Part shown: positions 39,136 to 52,402 of the stretch, one piece after another
Numbering within the stretch: position 1 is the stretch's first letter
Layout: each line of letters begins with the position of its first letter
Assembly (NCBI RefSeq): GCF_008080435.1
Contig: NZ_VRKN01000001.1
Coordinates: forward strand, 496,001-560,000
Length of the DNA: 64,000 nt
Direction of reading: 5' to 3'
DNA from: Enterobacter asburiae
GTDB taxonomy: Bacteria > Pseudomonadota > Gammaproteobacteria > Enterobacterales > Enterobacteriaceae
The notes under the pieces: generated by a model
Told to the model about the DNA's origin: nothing
The model's database searches: none
What the model saw: only the letters and a program-made list of their open reading frames with translations
Translations under genes and position numbers: made by a program

Positions 39136-39540
39136 ATGTATAAGACCTCTGGTGTTCAATCCTATCAGCAGATAGGAGTAGAAAGCGCAGTCATGAATGC
39201 CAGTCCACACCAGCTGATTGTCATGTTGTTCGACGGGGCGCATAGCGCCCTTGTTCGCGCGCGTTTGTTCATGGAAGCCGGACAAATTCGTGAGAAAGGC
39301 GAAGCCTTATCCAAAGCCATCAACATCATCGACAACGGTTTGAAAGCAGGACTGAACATGGAGGTTGAGAGCGAATTGTCCGGTAATCTTGCCTCCTTGT
39401 ACGAATATATGGTTCGACGTTTGTTACTGGCGAATGTCAGTAACGACGTAGACGCAATTGTTGAAGTCGAGGGTTTATTAAACAACATTGCGGATGCGTG
39501 GAAGCAAATCGGCCCCAATGCGTCCTCTATTTCAGGATAA
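39136..39540 (+). CDS. fliS: Flagellin export chaperone FliS
   Basis: FliS binds the C-terminus of flagellin in the cytoplasm to keep it unfolded for export. The ATG at 39136 (MYKTSGVQSYQQIGVES) lies 5 nt after CAGGAG and gives 134 residues; the frame's GTG at 39130 overlaps that ribosome site. The motif ASPHQLIVMLFDGA is conserved. It is 21 nt after fliD and 5 nt before fliT. Confidence 0.97.
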   Translation: MYKTSGVQSYQQIGVESAVMNASPHQLIVMLFDGAHSALVRARLFMEAGQIREKGEALSKAINIIDNGLKAGLNMEVESELSGNLASLYEYMVRRLLLANVSNDVDAIVEVEGLLNNIADAWKQIGPNASSISG

Positions 39541-39545
39541 TTTTG

Positions 39546-39920
39546 ATGAATAATCCCAGCGCAGCGCTTAGCCACTGGCAGGCGTTACATGCTCAGAGCA
39601 TTGCTATGCTAAATCTCGCACATTCTGGTCAATGGGATGCGCTTATCGAGCAGGAAATGCATTACGTACAACTGGTGGAAAGGATTTCTCAAACGCCCAT
39701 CATGTCATGCCCTCCGGCTCAGGTTGAGCAAGCGCGTGCGCTGCTGGAAATGATCCTTGAAAATGAGAATGCGCTAAAGGCACTGCTGAAGGTCCGCATG
39801 GACGAACTGCGCAATCTGATTGATCAAACCGGTAAACAGCAATCCATCACGTCTACCTATGGAAAGCTGTCAGGGAATATTCTTTATCCAGAAAGTTTTA
39901 CCCGCGACACACAACTATGA
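39546..39920 (+). CDS. fliT: Flagellar chaperone and FlhDC antagonist FliT
   Basis: FliT chaperones FliD and, when free, binds FlhD4C2 to reduce class II transcription. The start MNNPSAALSHWQALHAQ at 39546 gives 124 residues (E. coli 121); the frame from 39498 overlaps fliS. The protein is all-helical. It is last in fliDST; a 9-bp hairpin follows just before amyA. Confidence 0.96.
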   Translation: MNNPSAALSHWQALHAQSIAMLNLAHSGQWDALIEQEMHYVQLVERISQTPIMSCPPAQVEQARALLEMILENENALKALLKVRMDELRNLIDQTGKQQSITSTYGKLSGNILYPESFTRDTQL

Positions 39921-39934
39921 TTTCTTCATCCATA

Positions 39935-39963
39935 CTCCAGAAGTCTGTCAATGGCTTCTGGAG
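39935..39963 (+). other. 9-bp hairpin between fliT and amyA
   Basis: CTCCAGAAG and CTTCTGGAG pair perfectly around an 11-nt loop. The right arm ends one base before the amyA Shine-Dalgarno AAGGA (39965-39969). No T-run follows, so it is more likely a translational or mRNA-stability element than a terminator. Confidence 0.65.
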
Positions 39964-39971
39964 CAAGGATG

Positions 39972-41459
39972 ATGAAAAACCCCACCCTGTTACAATGTTT
40001 TCACTGGTATTACCCTGCTGGCGGTGAATTGTGGCGAGAGGTCACGGCGTTAGCTCCCAATCTTAACGAAATCGGCATCAACATGATCTGGCTGCCGCCC
40101 GCCTATAAAGGTGCATCCGGCGGGTATTCTGTTGGCTATGACTCCTATGACCTGTTCGATCTCGGCGAGTTTGACCAGAAAGGCAGTATCGCCACGAAAT
40201 ACGGCGACAAAGCGCAGCTACTGGAAGCCATTGATGCTCTCAAAAGCAACGATATAGCCGTGCTGCTGGACGTGGTGGTCAACCACAAAATGGGCGCCGA
40301 TGAGAAGGAAACTGTCCGCGTTCAGCGCGTGAACGAACAGGACCGCACGCAAATCGATGACGAGGTCATTGAGTGCGAAGCCTGGACTCGCTACACCTTC
40401 CCTGTCCGGTCCGGGCAGTATTCGCAGTTCATCTGGGATTACAAATGCTTCAGCGGCGTCGACCATATTGAAAACCCCGATGAAGACGGCATCTTTAAAA
40501 TCGTCAACGACTACACCGGCGAAGGCTGGAACGATCAGGTTGATGATGAGATGGGTAACTTCGATTATCTGATGGGCGAAAATATCGACTTTCGCAATCA
40601 CGCCGTGACCGAGGAGATCAAATACTGGGCTCGCTGGGTTATGGAACAGACGCGCTGCGACGGGTTTCGTCTGGACGCCGTCAAGCATATTCCCGCCTGG
40701 TTTTACAAAGAGTGGATCGAACACGTACAGGAAGTCGCCGACCAGCCGCTGTTTATCGTGGCGGAATACTGGTCCCATGAGGTGGATAAACTTCAGGCCT
40801 ATATTGACCAGGTCGAAGGCAAAACCATGCTGTTTGATGCCCCCCTGCAGATGAAATTCCACGAGGCGTCACGTCAGGGCCGGGATTACGACATGAGCCA
40901 AATCTTCACCGATACCCTGGTGGAAGCCGATCCGTTTCATGCGGTCACCCTCGTTGCTAACCATGACACCCAACCTCTGCAGGCGCTCGAAGCGCCGGTC
41001 GAAGCCTGGTTCAAGCCGCTGGCCTACGCGCTGATACTGCTGCGGGAAAATGGCGTGCCGAGCGTCTTTTATCCGGATCTCTTCGGCGCCAGCTATGACG
41101 ATACGGGGGGAGACGGCGAAACGTACCATATTGATATGCCGGTCATTGAGCAGCTTCACGAGCTGATCCTCGCGCGCCAACGTTTTGCCCACGGCGTGCA
41201 GACGCTGTTTTTCGACCATCCTAACTGCATCGCCTTCAGCCGCAGCGGCACGGAGGACGATCCCGGCTGCGTGGTGGTGCTGTCGAACGGGGACGACGGT
41301 GAGAAAGTGATTTGTCTTGGGGAAAACTACGGCAACAAAACGTGGCGGGATTTTCTCGGCAATCGCGAAGAAACCATCACCACGGCGGCGGATGGCGAGG
41401 GGACGTTTACCTGTAATGGGGGGAGCGTCAGCATTTGGGTAATAGAGGATGCGTTGTAG
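39972..41459 (+). CDS. amyA: Cytoplasmic alpha-amylase AmyA
   Basis: AmyA is a GH13 amylase without a signal peptide that hydrolyses maltodextrins inside the cell. The start [20 protein letters not shown] gives 495 residues, the E. coli length; the ATG one codon earlier (39969) is nearly as good. GH13 regions are DVVVNHK (I), [10 protein letters not shown] with catalytic Asp (II), FIVAEYW with catalytic Glu (III) and ANHDTQ (IV). Confidence 0.97.
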   Translation: MKNPTLLQCFHWYYPAGGELWREVTALAPNLNEIGINMIWLPPAYKGASGGYSVGYDSYDLFDLGEFDQKGSIATKYGDKAQLLEAIDALKSNDIAVLLDVVVNHKMGADEKETVRVQRVNEQDRTQIDDEVIECEAWTRYTFPVRSGQYSQFIWDYKCFSGVDHIENPDEDGIFKIVNDYTGEGWNDQVDDEMGNFDYLMGENIDFRNHAVTEEIKYWARWVMEQTRCDGFRLDAVKHIPAWFYKEWIEHVQEVADQPLFIVAEYWSHEVDKLQAYIDQVEGKTMLFDAPLQMKFHEASRQGRDYDMSQIFTDTLVEADPFHAVTLVANHDTQPLQALEAPVEAWFKPLAYALILLRENGVPSVFYPDLFGASYDDTGGDGETYHIDMPVIEQLHELILARQRFAHGVQTLFFDHPNCIAFSRSGTEDDPGCVVVLSNGDDGEKVICLGENYGNKTWRDFLGNREETITTAADGEGTFTCNGGSVSIWVIEDAL

Positions 41460-41466
41460 AAACAAT

Positions 41467-41543
41467 GCCGGGTGGCGGCTGCGCCTTACCCGGCCTACAA
41501 AAGCGCCGTCCCGTAGGCCGGGTAAGCGTCAGCGCCACCCGGC
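41467..41543. repeat. Pair of inverted REP elements (BIME)
   Basis: Two palindromic REP units in opposite orientation: GCCGGGTGGCGGCTGCGCC... (41467-41498) and GTAGGCCGGGTAAGCG... (41513-41543), separated by 14 nt. They lie between convergent amyA and yedD, the usual extragenic place, and can stabilise mRNA 3' ends or bind gyrase. Confidence 0.88.
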
Positions 41544-41552
41544 AACAAACGC

Positions 41553-41969
41553 TTACGGAAGCTTACTCTCCAGCGGATTCTTGCTCAGGTAATCCGCACA
41601 CTCAACCGTTGGGCGGTCGACCTTCTGCAGCTCCAGCCCGTCGTACTCAAGCACGGATCCATCGCGCTCCAGCGGATAGATATCCAGCTTACGCGTCACG
41701 TTGTAATAACTGTCTGAACGCAGCATGATTTTACCCGGCACGGCAATCACGCGCAGCCACTGACGGCAGTCCAGCGTGTCGCCCTCCTCCGTCACCACCA
41801 GCGTGGCAATCGCCTTCGGGCTTACCATTTTGCTCTGCGGCCCTTTCGACTGCCAGTATCCCGCCAGATTCGCCGGGACAGGATGCTTGATCACGTCGTT
41901 ATAGTTATCGACCTGAACGCACCCGGTCAGTGCCAGCAGCGCGCCAGCAATTGCTATTTTTTTCATCAT
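41553..41969 (-). CDS. yedD: YedD lipoprotein
   Basis: A 138-residue lipoprotein of unknown function. The signal peptide MMKKIAIAGALLALTGC ends in a lipobox with Cys17. The conserved mature sequence includes GYWQSKGPQSKMVSPKA and LDCRQWLRVIAVPGKIML. Residues after the lipidated Cys (VQ) favour outer-membrane sorting. The yedE and yedF genes that follow yedD in K-12 are missing here; fliE comes next. Confidence 0.93.
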   Translation of the reverse strand: MMKKIAIAGALLALTGCVQVDNYNDVIKHPVPANLAGYWQSKGPQSKMVSPKAIATLVVTEEGDTLDCRQWLRVIAVPGKIMLRSDSYYNVTRKLDIYPLERDGSVLEYDGLELQKVDRPTVECADYLSKNPLESKLP

Positions 41970-42040
41970 CTTTCCTGCATTCGAAGAAAAAAATATTGTG
42001 GCATTAAAGCGCTGCGGCTGCCAGCGAAGATCGACAGGTC

Positions 42041-42355
42041 TTAAACCTGCATCCCCATCACTTCCTGATACGCCGACACCAGCTTGTTACGCACCTGGAT
42101 CCCCATCTGCAGGGAAACCGAGGCTTTTTGCAAATCGGTCATCACATCATTCAGCGCCACACCCGGCTCACCGAGGGTGAACTTTTCTGCCTGAGTGCGG
42201 GCTGCGGTCTGGGTATCACTGATACGGTCAAGAGCGGCATGCAGTTGCCCTGCAAAGCTGATGCTCGGCTGCTGATCTGCCACATTCTGATTACGGGCCG
42301 TCATCGCCGTTGCCTGCAACTGACTGATTACCCCTTCAATGCCCTGTATAGCCAT
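42041..42355 (-). CDS. fliE: Flagellar hook-basal body protein FliE
   Basis: FliE joins the MS ring to the proximal rod. The 104-residue protein has the typical ending [19 protein letters not shown] and the helix [19 protein letters not shown]. It is a single-gene unit divergent from fliF, with a candidate FlhDC box between them. Confidence 0.97.
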   Translation of the reverse strand: MAIQGIEGVISQLQATAMTARNQNVADQQPSISFAGQLHAALDRISDTQTAARTQAEKFTLGEPGVALNDVMTDLQKASVSLQMGIQVRNKLVSAYQEVMGMQV

Positions 42356-42411
42356 GACTCTCCCCTGAATGGTTTTTTACGCGGTCAAGACTAACAGCTT
42401 GTCAATAAGAT

Positions 42412-42454
42412 AATGGCGGTAAATAGCGTGAAAAAACCAGGTTATTTGACGCAT
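42412..42454. promoter_or_regulatory. Candidate FlhD4C2 box between fliE and fliF
   Basis: AATGGCGGTAAATAGCG (42412-42428) closely matches the FlhDC half-site AATGGCAGAAATAGCG, with one extra base. About 11 nt later GTTATTTGACGCAT resembles the inverted second half. It lies 57 bp from the fliE start and 155 bp from the fliF start, so it can serve both class II promoters. Confidence 0.65.
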
Positions 42455-42583
42455 AGAAAATCACGAATCATCAAATAATGGCAGGGCCATCAATATGGAA
42501 CTTTTGTCGTGTTTGCCGACCCGGGAGTCAGTTTTGTTTCTCTACACGAATAACGTAAACCACCAGGATTTAAGAGGTGCGCA

Positions 42584-45941
<3,358 letters not shown>

Positions 45942-45942
<1 letters not shown>

Positions 45943-47312
45943 TGACTGCGCGCCTCACCCGCTGGCTCACCACGCTCGACAACTTTGAGACGAAGATGGC
46001 GCAACTGCCATCTGTTCGTCGTTATGGCCGACTGACGCGCGCCACCGGTCTGGTTCTCGAAGCCACCGGCCTGCAGCTGCCCCTGGGCGCGACCTGCGTC
46101 ATTGAGCGTCAGGATGGTCTGGAAACGCGTGAAGTTGAAAGCGAAGTGGTCGGGTTTAACGGCCAGCGCCTGTTCCTGATGCCGCTTGAAGAGGTGGAAG
46201 GCATTCTGCCCGGCGCGCGCGTGTATGCCAAAAACATTTCCGGCGATGGGCTGCAAAGTGGGAAACAGCTGCCGCTTGGCCCTGCCCTGCTGGGCCGCGT
46301 ACTGGACGGCAGCGGTAAACCGCTCGACGGGCTGCCCTCCCCGGACACCACCGAAACCGGCGCGCTGATCACCCAACCGTTCAACCCCCTGCAGCGTACC
46401 CCTATCGAGCATGTGCTGGACACCGGCGTGCGCCCGATTAACGCCCTGCTGACCGTAGGACGTGGACAACGTATGGGCCTGTTCGCCGGGTCAGGCGTGG
46501 GCAAATCCGTCCTGCTCGGCATGATGGCGCGCTATACCCAGGCCGATGTGATCGTCGTGGGGCTGATTGGCGAACGTGGTCGTGAAGTAAAAGACTTTAT
46601 TGAAAACATTCTGGGTGCGGAAGGCCGTGCCCGCTCGGTGGTCATCGCCGCGCCGGCGGATGTGTCGCCGCTACTGCGTATGCAGGGTGCAGCGTATGCC
46701 ACCCGTATCGCCGAAGATTTCCGGGACCGCGGCAAACACGTGCTGCTGATCATGGATTCCCTGACCCGCTACGCGATGGCACAGCGTGAAATCGCGCTGG
46801 CCATCGGTGAGCCGCCGGCGACCAAAGGCTACCCGCCTTCGGTCTTTGCCAAACTCCCTGCCCTGGTTGAACGTGCCGGGAACGGCATCAGCGGCGGCGG
46901 CTCCATCACCGCGTTCTATACGGTGCTGACGGAAGGCGATGACCAGCAGGACCCGATTGCCGACTCCGCGCGCGCGATCCTTGACGGTCATATTGTGCTG
47001 TCGCGTCGTCTGGCCGAAGCCGGGCACTATCCGGCCATTGATATTGAAGCCTCTATCAGCCGCGCAATGACGGCGCTGATAACCGAGAAGCACTACGCCC
47101 GCGTGCGTAACTTCAAACAACTCCTCTCCAGCTTCCAGCGCAACCGCGATCTGGTCAGCGTCGGGGCGTATGCCAAAGGCAGCGACCCGATGCTCGACAA
47201 AGCGATTAGCCTGTGGCCGCAGCTGGAGGCATTTTTGCAACAAGGCATTTTTGAACGTGCCGACTGGGAAGATTCAATTCAGGCACTGGAGCTGATTTTC
47301 CCGCAGGTGTAA
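45942..47312 (+). CDS. fliI: Flagellar type III export ATPase FliI
   Basis: FliI is the hexameric ATPase that energises flagellar export, related to the F1 beta subunit. The ATG at 45942 ([16 protein letters not shown]) overlaps the fliH stop by one base and gives 456 residues. P-loop AGSGVGKS at 182-189, [11 protein letters not shown] with the catalytic Glu, Walker [12 protein letters not shown] and the ASISRAM region are all intact. Confidence 0.98.
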
Positions 47313-47333
47313 CACAGGTGGAGGGCGAAGGTC

Positions 47334-47777
47334 ATGGCGCAAAACAGCGCGTTATCAACGCTGAAAGATCTGGCAGAAAAAGAAGTTGATGATGCCGCAT
47401 TGCAGCTTGGCGCAATGCGACGCGGGTGCCAGCAGGCTGAAGAACAGTTGAAGATGTTAATCGACTATCAGCATGAATATCGCACCAACCTCAATACCGA
47501 TATGACACAGGGCATTGGAAGCCAGCGCTGGATTAACTATCAGCAGTTTATCCAGACGCTGGAGAAGGCGATAGATCAGCATCGTCAGCAGCTTAACCAG
47601 TGGACCCAGAAAGTCGATACCGCGCTGAATTTCTGGCGTGAGAAGAAGCAGCGACTGCAGGCCTGGCAGACTTTACAGGACCGACAGATCGCGGCAACGA
47701 CCCTGGCGGAAAACCGTCTGGATCAGAAGAAAATGGATGAGTTTGCCCAGCGCGCATCAATGAGGAAACCGGAATGA
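47334..47777 (+). CDS. fliJ: Flagellar export chaperone FliJ
   Basis: FliJ is a coiled-coil protein similar to the ATP synthase gamma subunit that links FliI to FlhA. Its 147 residues are almost wholly helical with long heptads ([39 protein letters not shown]). GGTGGAGGGCGAAGG lies upstream. It overlaps fliK by 4 nt. Confidence 0.97.
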   Translation: MAQNSALSTLKDLAEKEVDDAALQLGAMRRGCQQAEEQLKMLIDYQHEYRTNLNTDMTQGIGSQRWINYQQFIQTLEKAIDQHRQQLNQWTQKVDTALNFWREKKQRLQAWQTLQDRQIAATTLAENRLDQKKMDEFAQRASMRKPE

Positions 47778-49006
47778 TCACACTGCAACAACTGCTGATG
47801 AGCGACAGCGACCTGTCAGGCGGCACGCAAACAGGGAAAGGCACCGACGGTGCACAGGACTTTCTCTCTCTGCTGGCGGGCGCCCTGTCGGACGCAACGG
47901 GCAAGGGCAAAGATGCGCCGCTGACCCTGGCTGACCTGAAAGCCGCCGGCAGTAAACTGTCAAAAGTGGCTCAGGACGCCAAAGGTGATACCACCCTGCA
48001 AGCCAAAATTGCCGACCTGCTCTCGCGTCAAACCGCGCTGAATGGCGATGAAACGTCGCCCGTCACGTCGCTTGATACGCTGGTTTCCGGGCTGGTGCCG
48101 CTGTCTAAGGGTGACGCCCTGAAGACGCTCAATGCGGCGAACAGCAAAGATGACGGTAAAAGCGAGCTGAGCGAAGAAGAGCTGGCCGGATTAAGCGCGC
48201 TGATGGCAATGCTGCCGCACCAGCAAACTACCGCCTCTCGCGTGGCAGGCAGTGACGGCGTTTCCGTTACCTCAACGCTGAATTCCGCGACGCTTTCGCA
48301 CAATGGTGCGGGCCAACCGTCCCTGAACGCGTCTGCGGGAAGCCACGATAAAGCGCAGAATTCTACGCCTTATCAAAGCCAGGTGAAAAATAACGACCCG
48401 GCCCTGTCGGGCAACGCGCCGGCAACCCCGGCCGTGGCCGCGGCAGCAGAGAAGCAGGAACTCGCCAGTTCTTCCTCCTCAGCATCCCCAACGGCCACCC
48501 TGGCACCGATTATGTCCAGCCATGCGACCAGTCAGATGGCCGCCACCGTCGCCACCGCGCCGGTGTTAAGTCAGCCTCTGGGGACCCACGAATGGCAGCA
48601 ATCCCTGAGCCAGCACATCACCCTGTTCACTAAGCAGGGTCAGCAGACAGCAGAGCTGCGTCTGCACCCGGAAGATCTGGGCCAGGTGCAAATTTCGCTT
48701 AAGCTGGATGATAACCAGGCACAGTTGCAGATGGTCTCTGCGCATAGCCATGTTCGCGCGGCTCTGGAAGCCGCGCTGCCGGTACTGCGGAGCTCACTGG
48801 CGGAGAACGGCATTCAGCTTTCGCAGAGCAGCGTCAGCAGTGAGAGCTTCGCCGGGCAGCAGCAGTCCTCATCCCAGCAGCAGCACCAGGCTTCGCGTTC
48901 CGGCAACACCGGCGGTTTTAATGAAGAGAGCGATGAATTACTGCCTACCCCTGCCGCCCTGCAATCCGCAGCGCGCGGTAACAGTGCCGTAGACATCTTC
49001 GCTTAA
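47774..49006 (+). CDS. fliK: Flagellar hook-length control protein FliK
   Basis: FliK is a secreted ruler that measures hook length and switches export specificity through FlhB. It has 410 residues, longer than E. coli (375), with most growth in the Ala/Ser/Thr-rich middle (about 130-270). The compact C-terminal switch domain is intact: [20 protein letters not shown] and [18 protein letters not shown], followed by a Gln/Ser-rich tail. It ends the first operon. Confidence 0.96.
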   Translation: MITLQQLLMSDSDLSGGTQTGKGTDGAQDFLSLLAGALSDATGKGKDAPLTLADLKAAGSKLSKVAQDAKGDTTLQAKIADLLSRQTALNGDETSPVTSLDTLVSGLVPLSKGDALKTLNAANSKDDGKSELSEEELAGLSALMAMLPHQQTTASRVAGSDGVSVTSTLNSATLSHNGAGQPSLNASAGSHDKAQNSTPYQSQVKNNDPALSGNAPATPAVAAAAEKQELASSSSSASPTATLAPIMSSHATSQMAATVATAPVLSQPLGTHEWQQSLSQHITLFTKQGQQTAELRLHPEDLGQVQISLKLDDNQAQLQMVSAHSHVRAALEAALPVLRSSLAENGIQLSQSSVSSESFAGQQQSSSQQQHQASRSGNTGGFNEESDELLPTPAALQSAARGNSAVDIFA

Positions 49007-49020
49007 ACGCCAGAGGTAGC

Positions 49021-49075
49021 GTGATTATCCCCGTCTTTTCCACGCTTTGACGACAGCAGGACACGGGATAATCAC
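49021..49075. repeat. 11-bp perfect inverted repeat between fliK and fliL
   Basis: GTGATTATCCC (49021-49031) and GGGATAATCAC (49065-49075) pair perfectly across a 33-nt loop; two or three further pairs form if one C is bulged. It begins 15 nt after the fliK stop and ends 37 nt before the fliL ATG. No T-run follows. Role unknown: operator, mRNA processing site or partial terminator. Confidence 0.7.
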
Positions 49076-49112
49076 CTTATTAAGCTGTACCGAAACAGGA
49101 AGCTCGTATCAG

Positions 49113-49583
49113 ATGACTGACTCCGCTATCACCAAAAAAAGTAAGCGTTCCATCTGGATCCCGCTGCTGGTGTTGATCACGCTCGCCGCCTGCGCCACCG
49201 CGGGCTATAGTTACTGGCGTATGCAGCAGGAACCTACCACCGCTGCAGCCAAGGCTGAAGCGCCACCTCCGCCGGCTCCAGTGTTCTTCCCGCTGGATAC
49301 CTTCACCGTCAATCTGGGTGATGCGGATCGTGTGCTTTATGTTGGCATTACGCTGCGCCTGAAAGATGAAGCCACCCGTTCACGTCTGAACGATTATCTT
49401 CCTGAAGTGCGCAGCCGCCTTCTGCTGCTGTTCTCTCGTCAGGACGCTTCGGCGCTGGCTACCGATGTGGGTAAGCAAAAGCTAGTCGATGCCATTAAAC
49501 AAACGCTGGCGACCCCGCTGGTAAACGGCCAACCTAAGCAGGAAGTCACTGACGTTCTGTATACAGCATTCATTCTGCGGTAA
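49113..49583 (+). CDS. fliL: Flagellar basal body protein FliL
   Basis: FliL is a single-pass inner-membrane protein that surrounds and supports stators. The ATG at 49113 ([17 protein letters not shown]) gives 156 residues; the frame from 49047 runs back into the inverted repeat. A transmembrane helix ([19 protein letters not shown]) is followed by an Ala/Pro linker and the periplasmic stomatin-like domain ending in [10 protein letters not shown]. It starts fliLMNOPQR. Confidence 0.97.
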   Translation: MTDSAITKKSKRSIWIPLLVLITLAACATAGYSYWRMQQEPTTAAAKAEAPPPPAPVFFPLDTFTVNLGDADRVLYVGITLRLKDEATRSRLNDYLPEVRSRLLLLFSRQDASALATDVGKQKLVDAIKQTLATPLVNGQPKQEVTDVLYTAFILR

Positions 49584-49587
49584 CGAC

Positions 49588-50592
49588 ATGGGCGACAGTA
49601 TTCTTTCTCAGGCAGAAATCGATGCGCTGCTCAACGGCGACAGCGATAACAATGATGATCCTAAACCGGGTATTGGCGGCGATAGCGATATTCGTCCCTA
49701 TGACCCGAATACCCAGCGTCGCGTGGTACGTGAACGTCTGCAGGCGCTGGAGATCATTAACGAACGTTTTGCACGTCAGTTCCGTATGGGGCTGTTTAAC
49801 CTGCTGCGTCGTAGCCCGGATATTACGGTCGGTGCGATCCGCATTCAGCCATATCATGAGTTTGCCCGCAACCTGCCGGTGCCAACCAACCTTAACCTGA
49901 TTCATCTGAAGCCGCTGCGCGGCACCGGTCTGGTGGTGTTTTCGCCAAGCCTGGTGTTCATCGCCGTGGATAACCTGTTCGGCGGCGACGGGCGTTTCCC
50001 GACCAAAGTAGAAGGTCGGGAATTCACCCACACCGAACAGCGCGTCATTAACCGCATGCTGAAGCTGGCGCTGGAGTCTTATAGCGACGCGTGGAAAGCG
50101 ATTAACCCGCTGGAAGTGGAGTACGTCCGTTCTGAGATGCAGGTGAAATTTACCAATATCACCACCTCCCCGAACGATATCGTCGTTAACACGCCGTTCC
50201 ACGTGGAGATCGGTAACCTGACCGGCGAGTTCAACATCTGCCTGCCGTTCAGCATGATCGAACCGCTGCGCGAGCTGCTGGTTAACCCGCCGCTGGAGAA
50301 CTCCCGCAACGAAGACCAGAACTGGCGAGAAAACCTGGTCCGCCAGGTCCAGCATTCGCAGCTTGAGCTGGTGGCGAGCTTCGCCGACATCCCGCTGCGG
50401 TTATCTCAGATCCTGAAATTACAACCCGGCGATGTTTTGCCGATAGAAAAACCCGACCGCATTATTGCCCATGTGGATGGTGTCCCCGTGCTGACAAGCC
50501 AGTACGGCACGATTAACGGTCAGTATGCGTTACGCGTTGAGCACTTGATCAACCCGATTTTGAATTCGCTGAATGAGGAACAGCCCAAATGA
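49588..50592 (+). CDS. fliM: Flagellar motor switch protein FliM
   Basis: FliM is the C-ring switch protein that binds CheY-P. Its 334 residues begin with the CheY-binding motif SILSQAEIDALLNGDS. A CheC-like middle domain and the C-terminal SpoA domain (LRLSQILKLQPGDVLPIEKP) follow. The gene is 4 nt after fliL and overlaps fliN by 4 nt. Confidence 0.98.
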   Translation: MGDSILSQAEIDALLNGDSDNNDDPKPGIGGDSDIRPYDPNTQRRVVRERLQALEIINERFARQFRMGLFNLLRRSPDITVGAIRIQPYHEFARNLPVPTNLNLIHLKPLRGTGLVVFSPSLVFIAVDNLFGGDGRFPTKVEGREFTHTEQRVINRMLKLALESYSDAWKAINPLEVEYVRSEMQVKFTNITTSPNDIVVNTPFHVEIGNLTGEFNICLPFSMIEPLRELLVNPPLENSRNEDQNWRENLVRQVQHSQLELVASFADIPLRLSQILKLQPGDVLPIEKPDRIIAHVDGVPVLTSQYGTINGQYALRVEHLINPILNSLNEEQPK

Positions 50593-51002
50593 GTGACATG
50601 AACAATCCGTCCGATGAAAACAGCGGAGCACTGGACGATCTGTGGGCTGACGCGTTAAACGAGCAAAAAGCACCCCCGGCCAAAAGTGCAGCGGATGCCG
50701 TATTCCAGCAGCTCGGCGGCGGTGATGTCAGCGGCACGCTGCAGGACATCGACCTGATTATGGATATCCCGGTTAAGCTGACCGTTGAACTGGGACGCAC
50801 CCGTATGACCATTAAAGAGCTGTTGCGCCTGACGCAGGGTTCCGTGGTGGCCCTTGACGGTCTGGCCGGCGAGCCGCTGGATATTCTGATCAACGGTTAT
50901 CTGATTGCCCAGGGTGAAGTGGTGGTGGTTGCCGATAAATACGGCGTACGTATCACCGACATCATTACCCCGTCTGAACGTATGCGTCGTCTGAGCCGTT
51001 AA
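50589..51002 (+). CDS. fliN: Flagellar motor switch protein FliN
   Basis: FliN forms the base of the C ring and docks the FliH-FliI complex. Its 137 residues have a variable acidic N-terminus and a conserved SpoA domain (LTVELGRTRMTIKELLRLTQ, GVRITDIITPSERMRRLSR). It overlaps fliM by 4 nt and precedes fliO by 2 nt. Confidence 0.98.
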   Translation: MSDMNNPSDENSGALDDLWADALNEQKAPPAKSAADAVFQQLGGGDVSGTLQDIDLIMDIPVKLTVELGRTRMTIKELLRLTQGSVVALDGLAGEPLDILINGYLIAQGEVVVVADKYGVRITDIITPSERMRRLSR

Positions 51003-51004
51003 GC

Positions 51005-51379
51005 ATGAAAACCCAGGCAACAATATCACAACCTTCTGCCGTTCCCGGCTCGCCTCTGCTCCAGGTGAGCGGGGCATTGTTCGGTATTATTGCCTTTATT
51101 CTTATCGCCGCCTGGCTGGCGAAGCGCTTTGGCCTGGCGGGTAAAACCGCCGGTGCCCGCGGCCTGAAAGTCAGCGCCAGCACCACGCTGGGGCCACGCG
51201 AACGCGTGGTCATCGTCGAGGTGGATGACGCGCGTCTGGTCCTGGGCGTAACAGCCTCAAACATCAGCGTATTACATAAACTGCCGCCCGCCCCTGTTGT
51301 GGTGGACGAGCGCGCAGACGCCCCTGCGGATTTTCAGTCCGTCATGAAGAGTTTGCTTAAGCGTTCCGGGAGATCCTGA
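51005..51379 (+). CDS. fliO: Flagellar export scaffold protein FliO
   Basis: FliO helps assemble the FliP ring of the export gate. It has 124 residues: a short periplasmic N-terminus, one transmembrane helix ([21 protein letters not shown]) and a cytoplasmic domain ([21 protein letters not shown]). Its stop overlaps the fliP start by one base. Confidence 0.95.
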   Translation: MKTQATISQPSAVPGSPLLQVSGALFGIIAFILIAAWLAKRFGLAGKTAGARGLKVSASTTLGPRERVVIVEVDDARLVLGVTASNISVLHKLPPAPVVVDERADAPADFQSVMKSLLKRSGRS

Positions 51380-52116
51380 TGCGCCGTTTGTTATCCCTGA
51401 CGCTTGCGGGCGTTGGCCTGTTTGCTCCCGCGGTCTATGCGCAATTGCCCGGTCTGGTCTCAACCCCTCTCGCGGGCGGCGGACAAAGCTGGTCGCTTCC
51501 GGTCCAGACGCTGGTGTTCATCACCTCGCTGACGTTTATTCCGGCCATTCTGCTGATGATGACCAGCTTCACCCGCATCATCATCGTCTTTGGTCTGCTG
51601 CGAAACGCGCTGGGAACCCCTTCCGCACCGCCAAACCAGGTTCTGCTTGGGCTGGCGCTGTTTTTGACCTTTTTTATTATGTCGCCGGTTATCGATAAGA
51701 TTTATACCGACGCCTATCAGCCGTTCAGCGAAGACAAAATCTCCATGCAGGAGGCGCTGGATAAAGGCGCACAGCCGCTGAGAGAATTTATGCTGCGCCA
51801 GACGCGCGAAGCGGATCTGGCCCTCTTTGCCCGCCTGTCCAATACCGGCGAGCTGCAGGGACCGGAAGCGGTGCCCATGCGTATTCTTCTGCCCGCCTAT
51901 GTCACCAGCGAGCTGAAAACCGCATTCCAGATTGGCTTTACCATCTTTATTCCGTTCCTGATTATCGACCTGGTGATCGCCAGCGTCCTGATGGCGCTCG
52001 GGATGATGATGGTGCCGCCCGCCACCATTGCCCTGCCCTTTAAGATCATGCTCTTTGTTCTGGTCGACGGCTGGCAGCTGCTGGTCAGTTCGCTGGCGCA
52101 GAGTTTCTACAGTTAA
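51379..52116 (+). CDS. fliP: Flagellar export gate protein FliP
   Basis: FliP forms the pentameric core of the FliPQR export gate. It has 245 residues with a cleavable signal peptide ([21 protein letters not shown]), as known for FliP, and four later membrane helices. The family signature [20 protein letters not shown] is intact. Confidence 0.98.
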   Translation: MRRLLSLTLAGVGLFAPAVYAQLPGLVSTPLAGGGQSWSLPVQTLVFITSLTFIPAILLMMTSFTRIIIVFGLLRNALGTPSAPPNQVLLGLALFLTFFIMSPVIDKIYTDAYQPFSEDKISMQEALDKGAQPLREFMLRQTREADLALFARLSNTGELQGPEAVPMRILLPAYVTSELKTAFQIGFTIFIPFLIIDLVIASVLMALGMMMVPPATIALPFKIMLFVLVDGWQLLVSSLAQSFYS

Positions 52117-52125
52117 GGAACGGCA

Positions 52126-52395
52126 ATGACACCCGAATCGGTCATGATGATGGGCACGGAAGCGATGAAAGTCGCGATTGCCGTTGCCGCGCCACTGCTG
52201 CTTGTCGCGCTGGTTACCGGTCTGATTATCAGTATTCTGCAGGCCGCCACGCAGATTAACGAAATGACGCTGTCATTCATCCCGAAAATCATCGCCGTGT
52301 TCGTGGCGATTATCGTGGCCGGGCCGTGGATGCTGAACCTGTTGCTGGACTATATGCGCAACCTGTTTACCAATCTGCCGTACATCATCGGCTGA
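52126..52395 (+). CDS. fliQ: Flagellar export gate protein FliQ
   Basis: FliQ is a small gate subunit with four copies around FliPR. Its 89 residues contain two membrane hairpin helices ([20 protein letters not shown] and [18 protein letters not shown]) and the motif [25 protein letters not shown] lies upstream; it begins 9 nt after fliP. Confidence 0.97.
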   Translation: MTPESVMMMGTEAMKVAIAVAAPLLLVALVTGLIISILQAATQINEMTLSFIPKIIAVFVAIIVAGPWMLNLLLDYMRNLFTNLPYIIG

Positions 52396-52402
52396 CCTGA
52401 CG

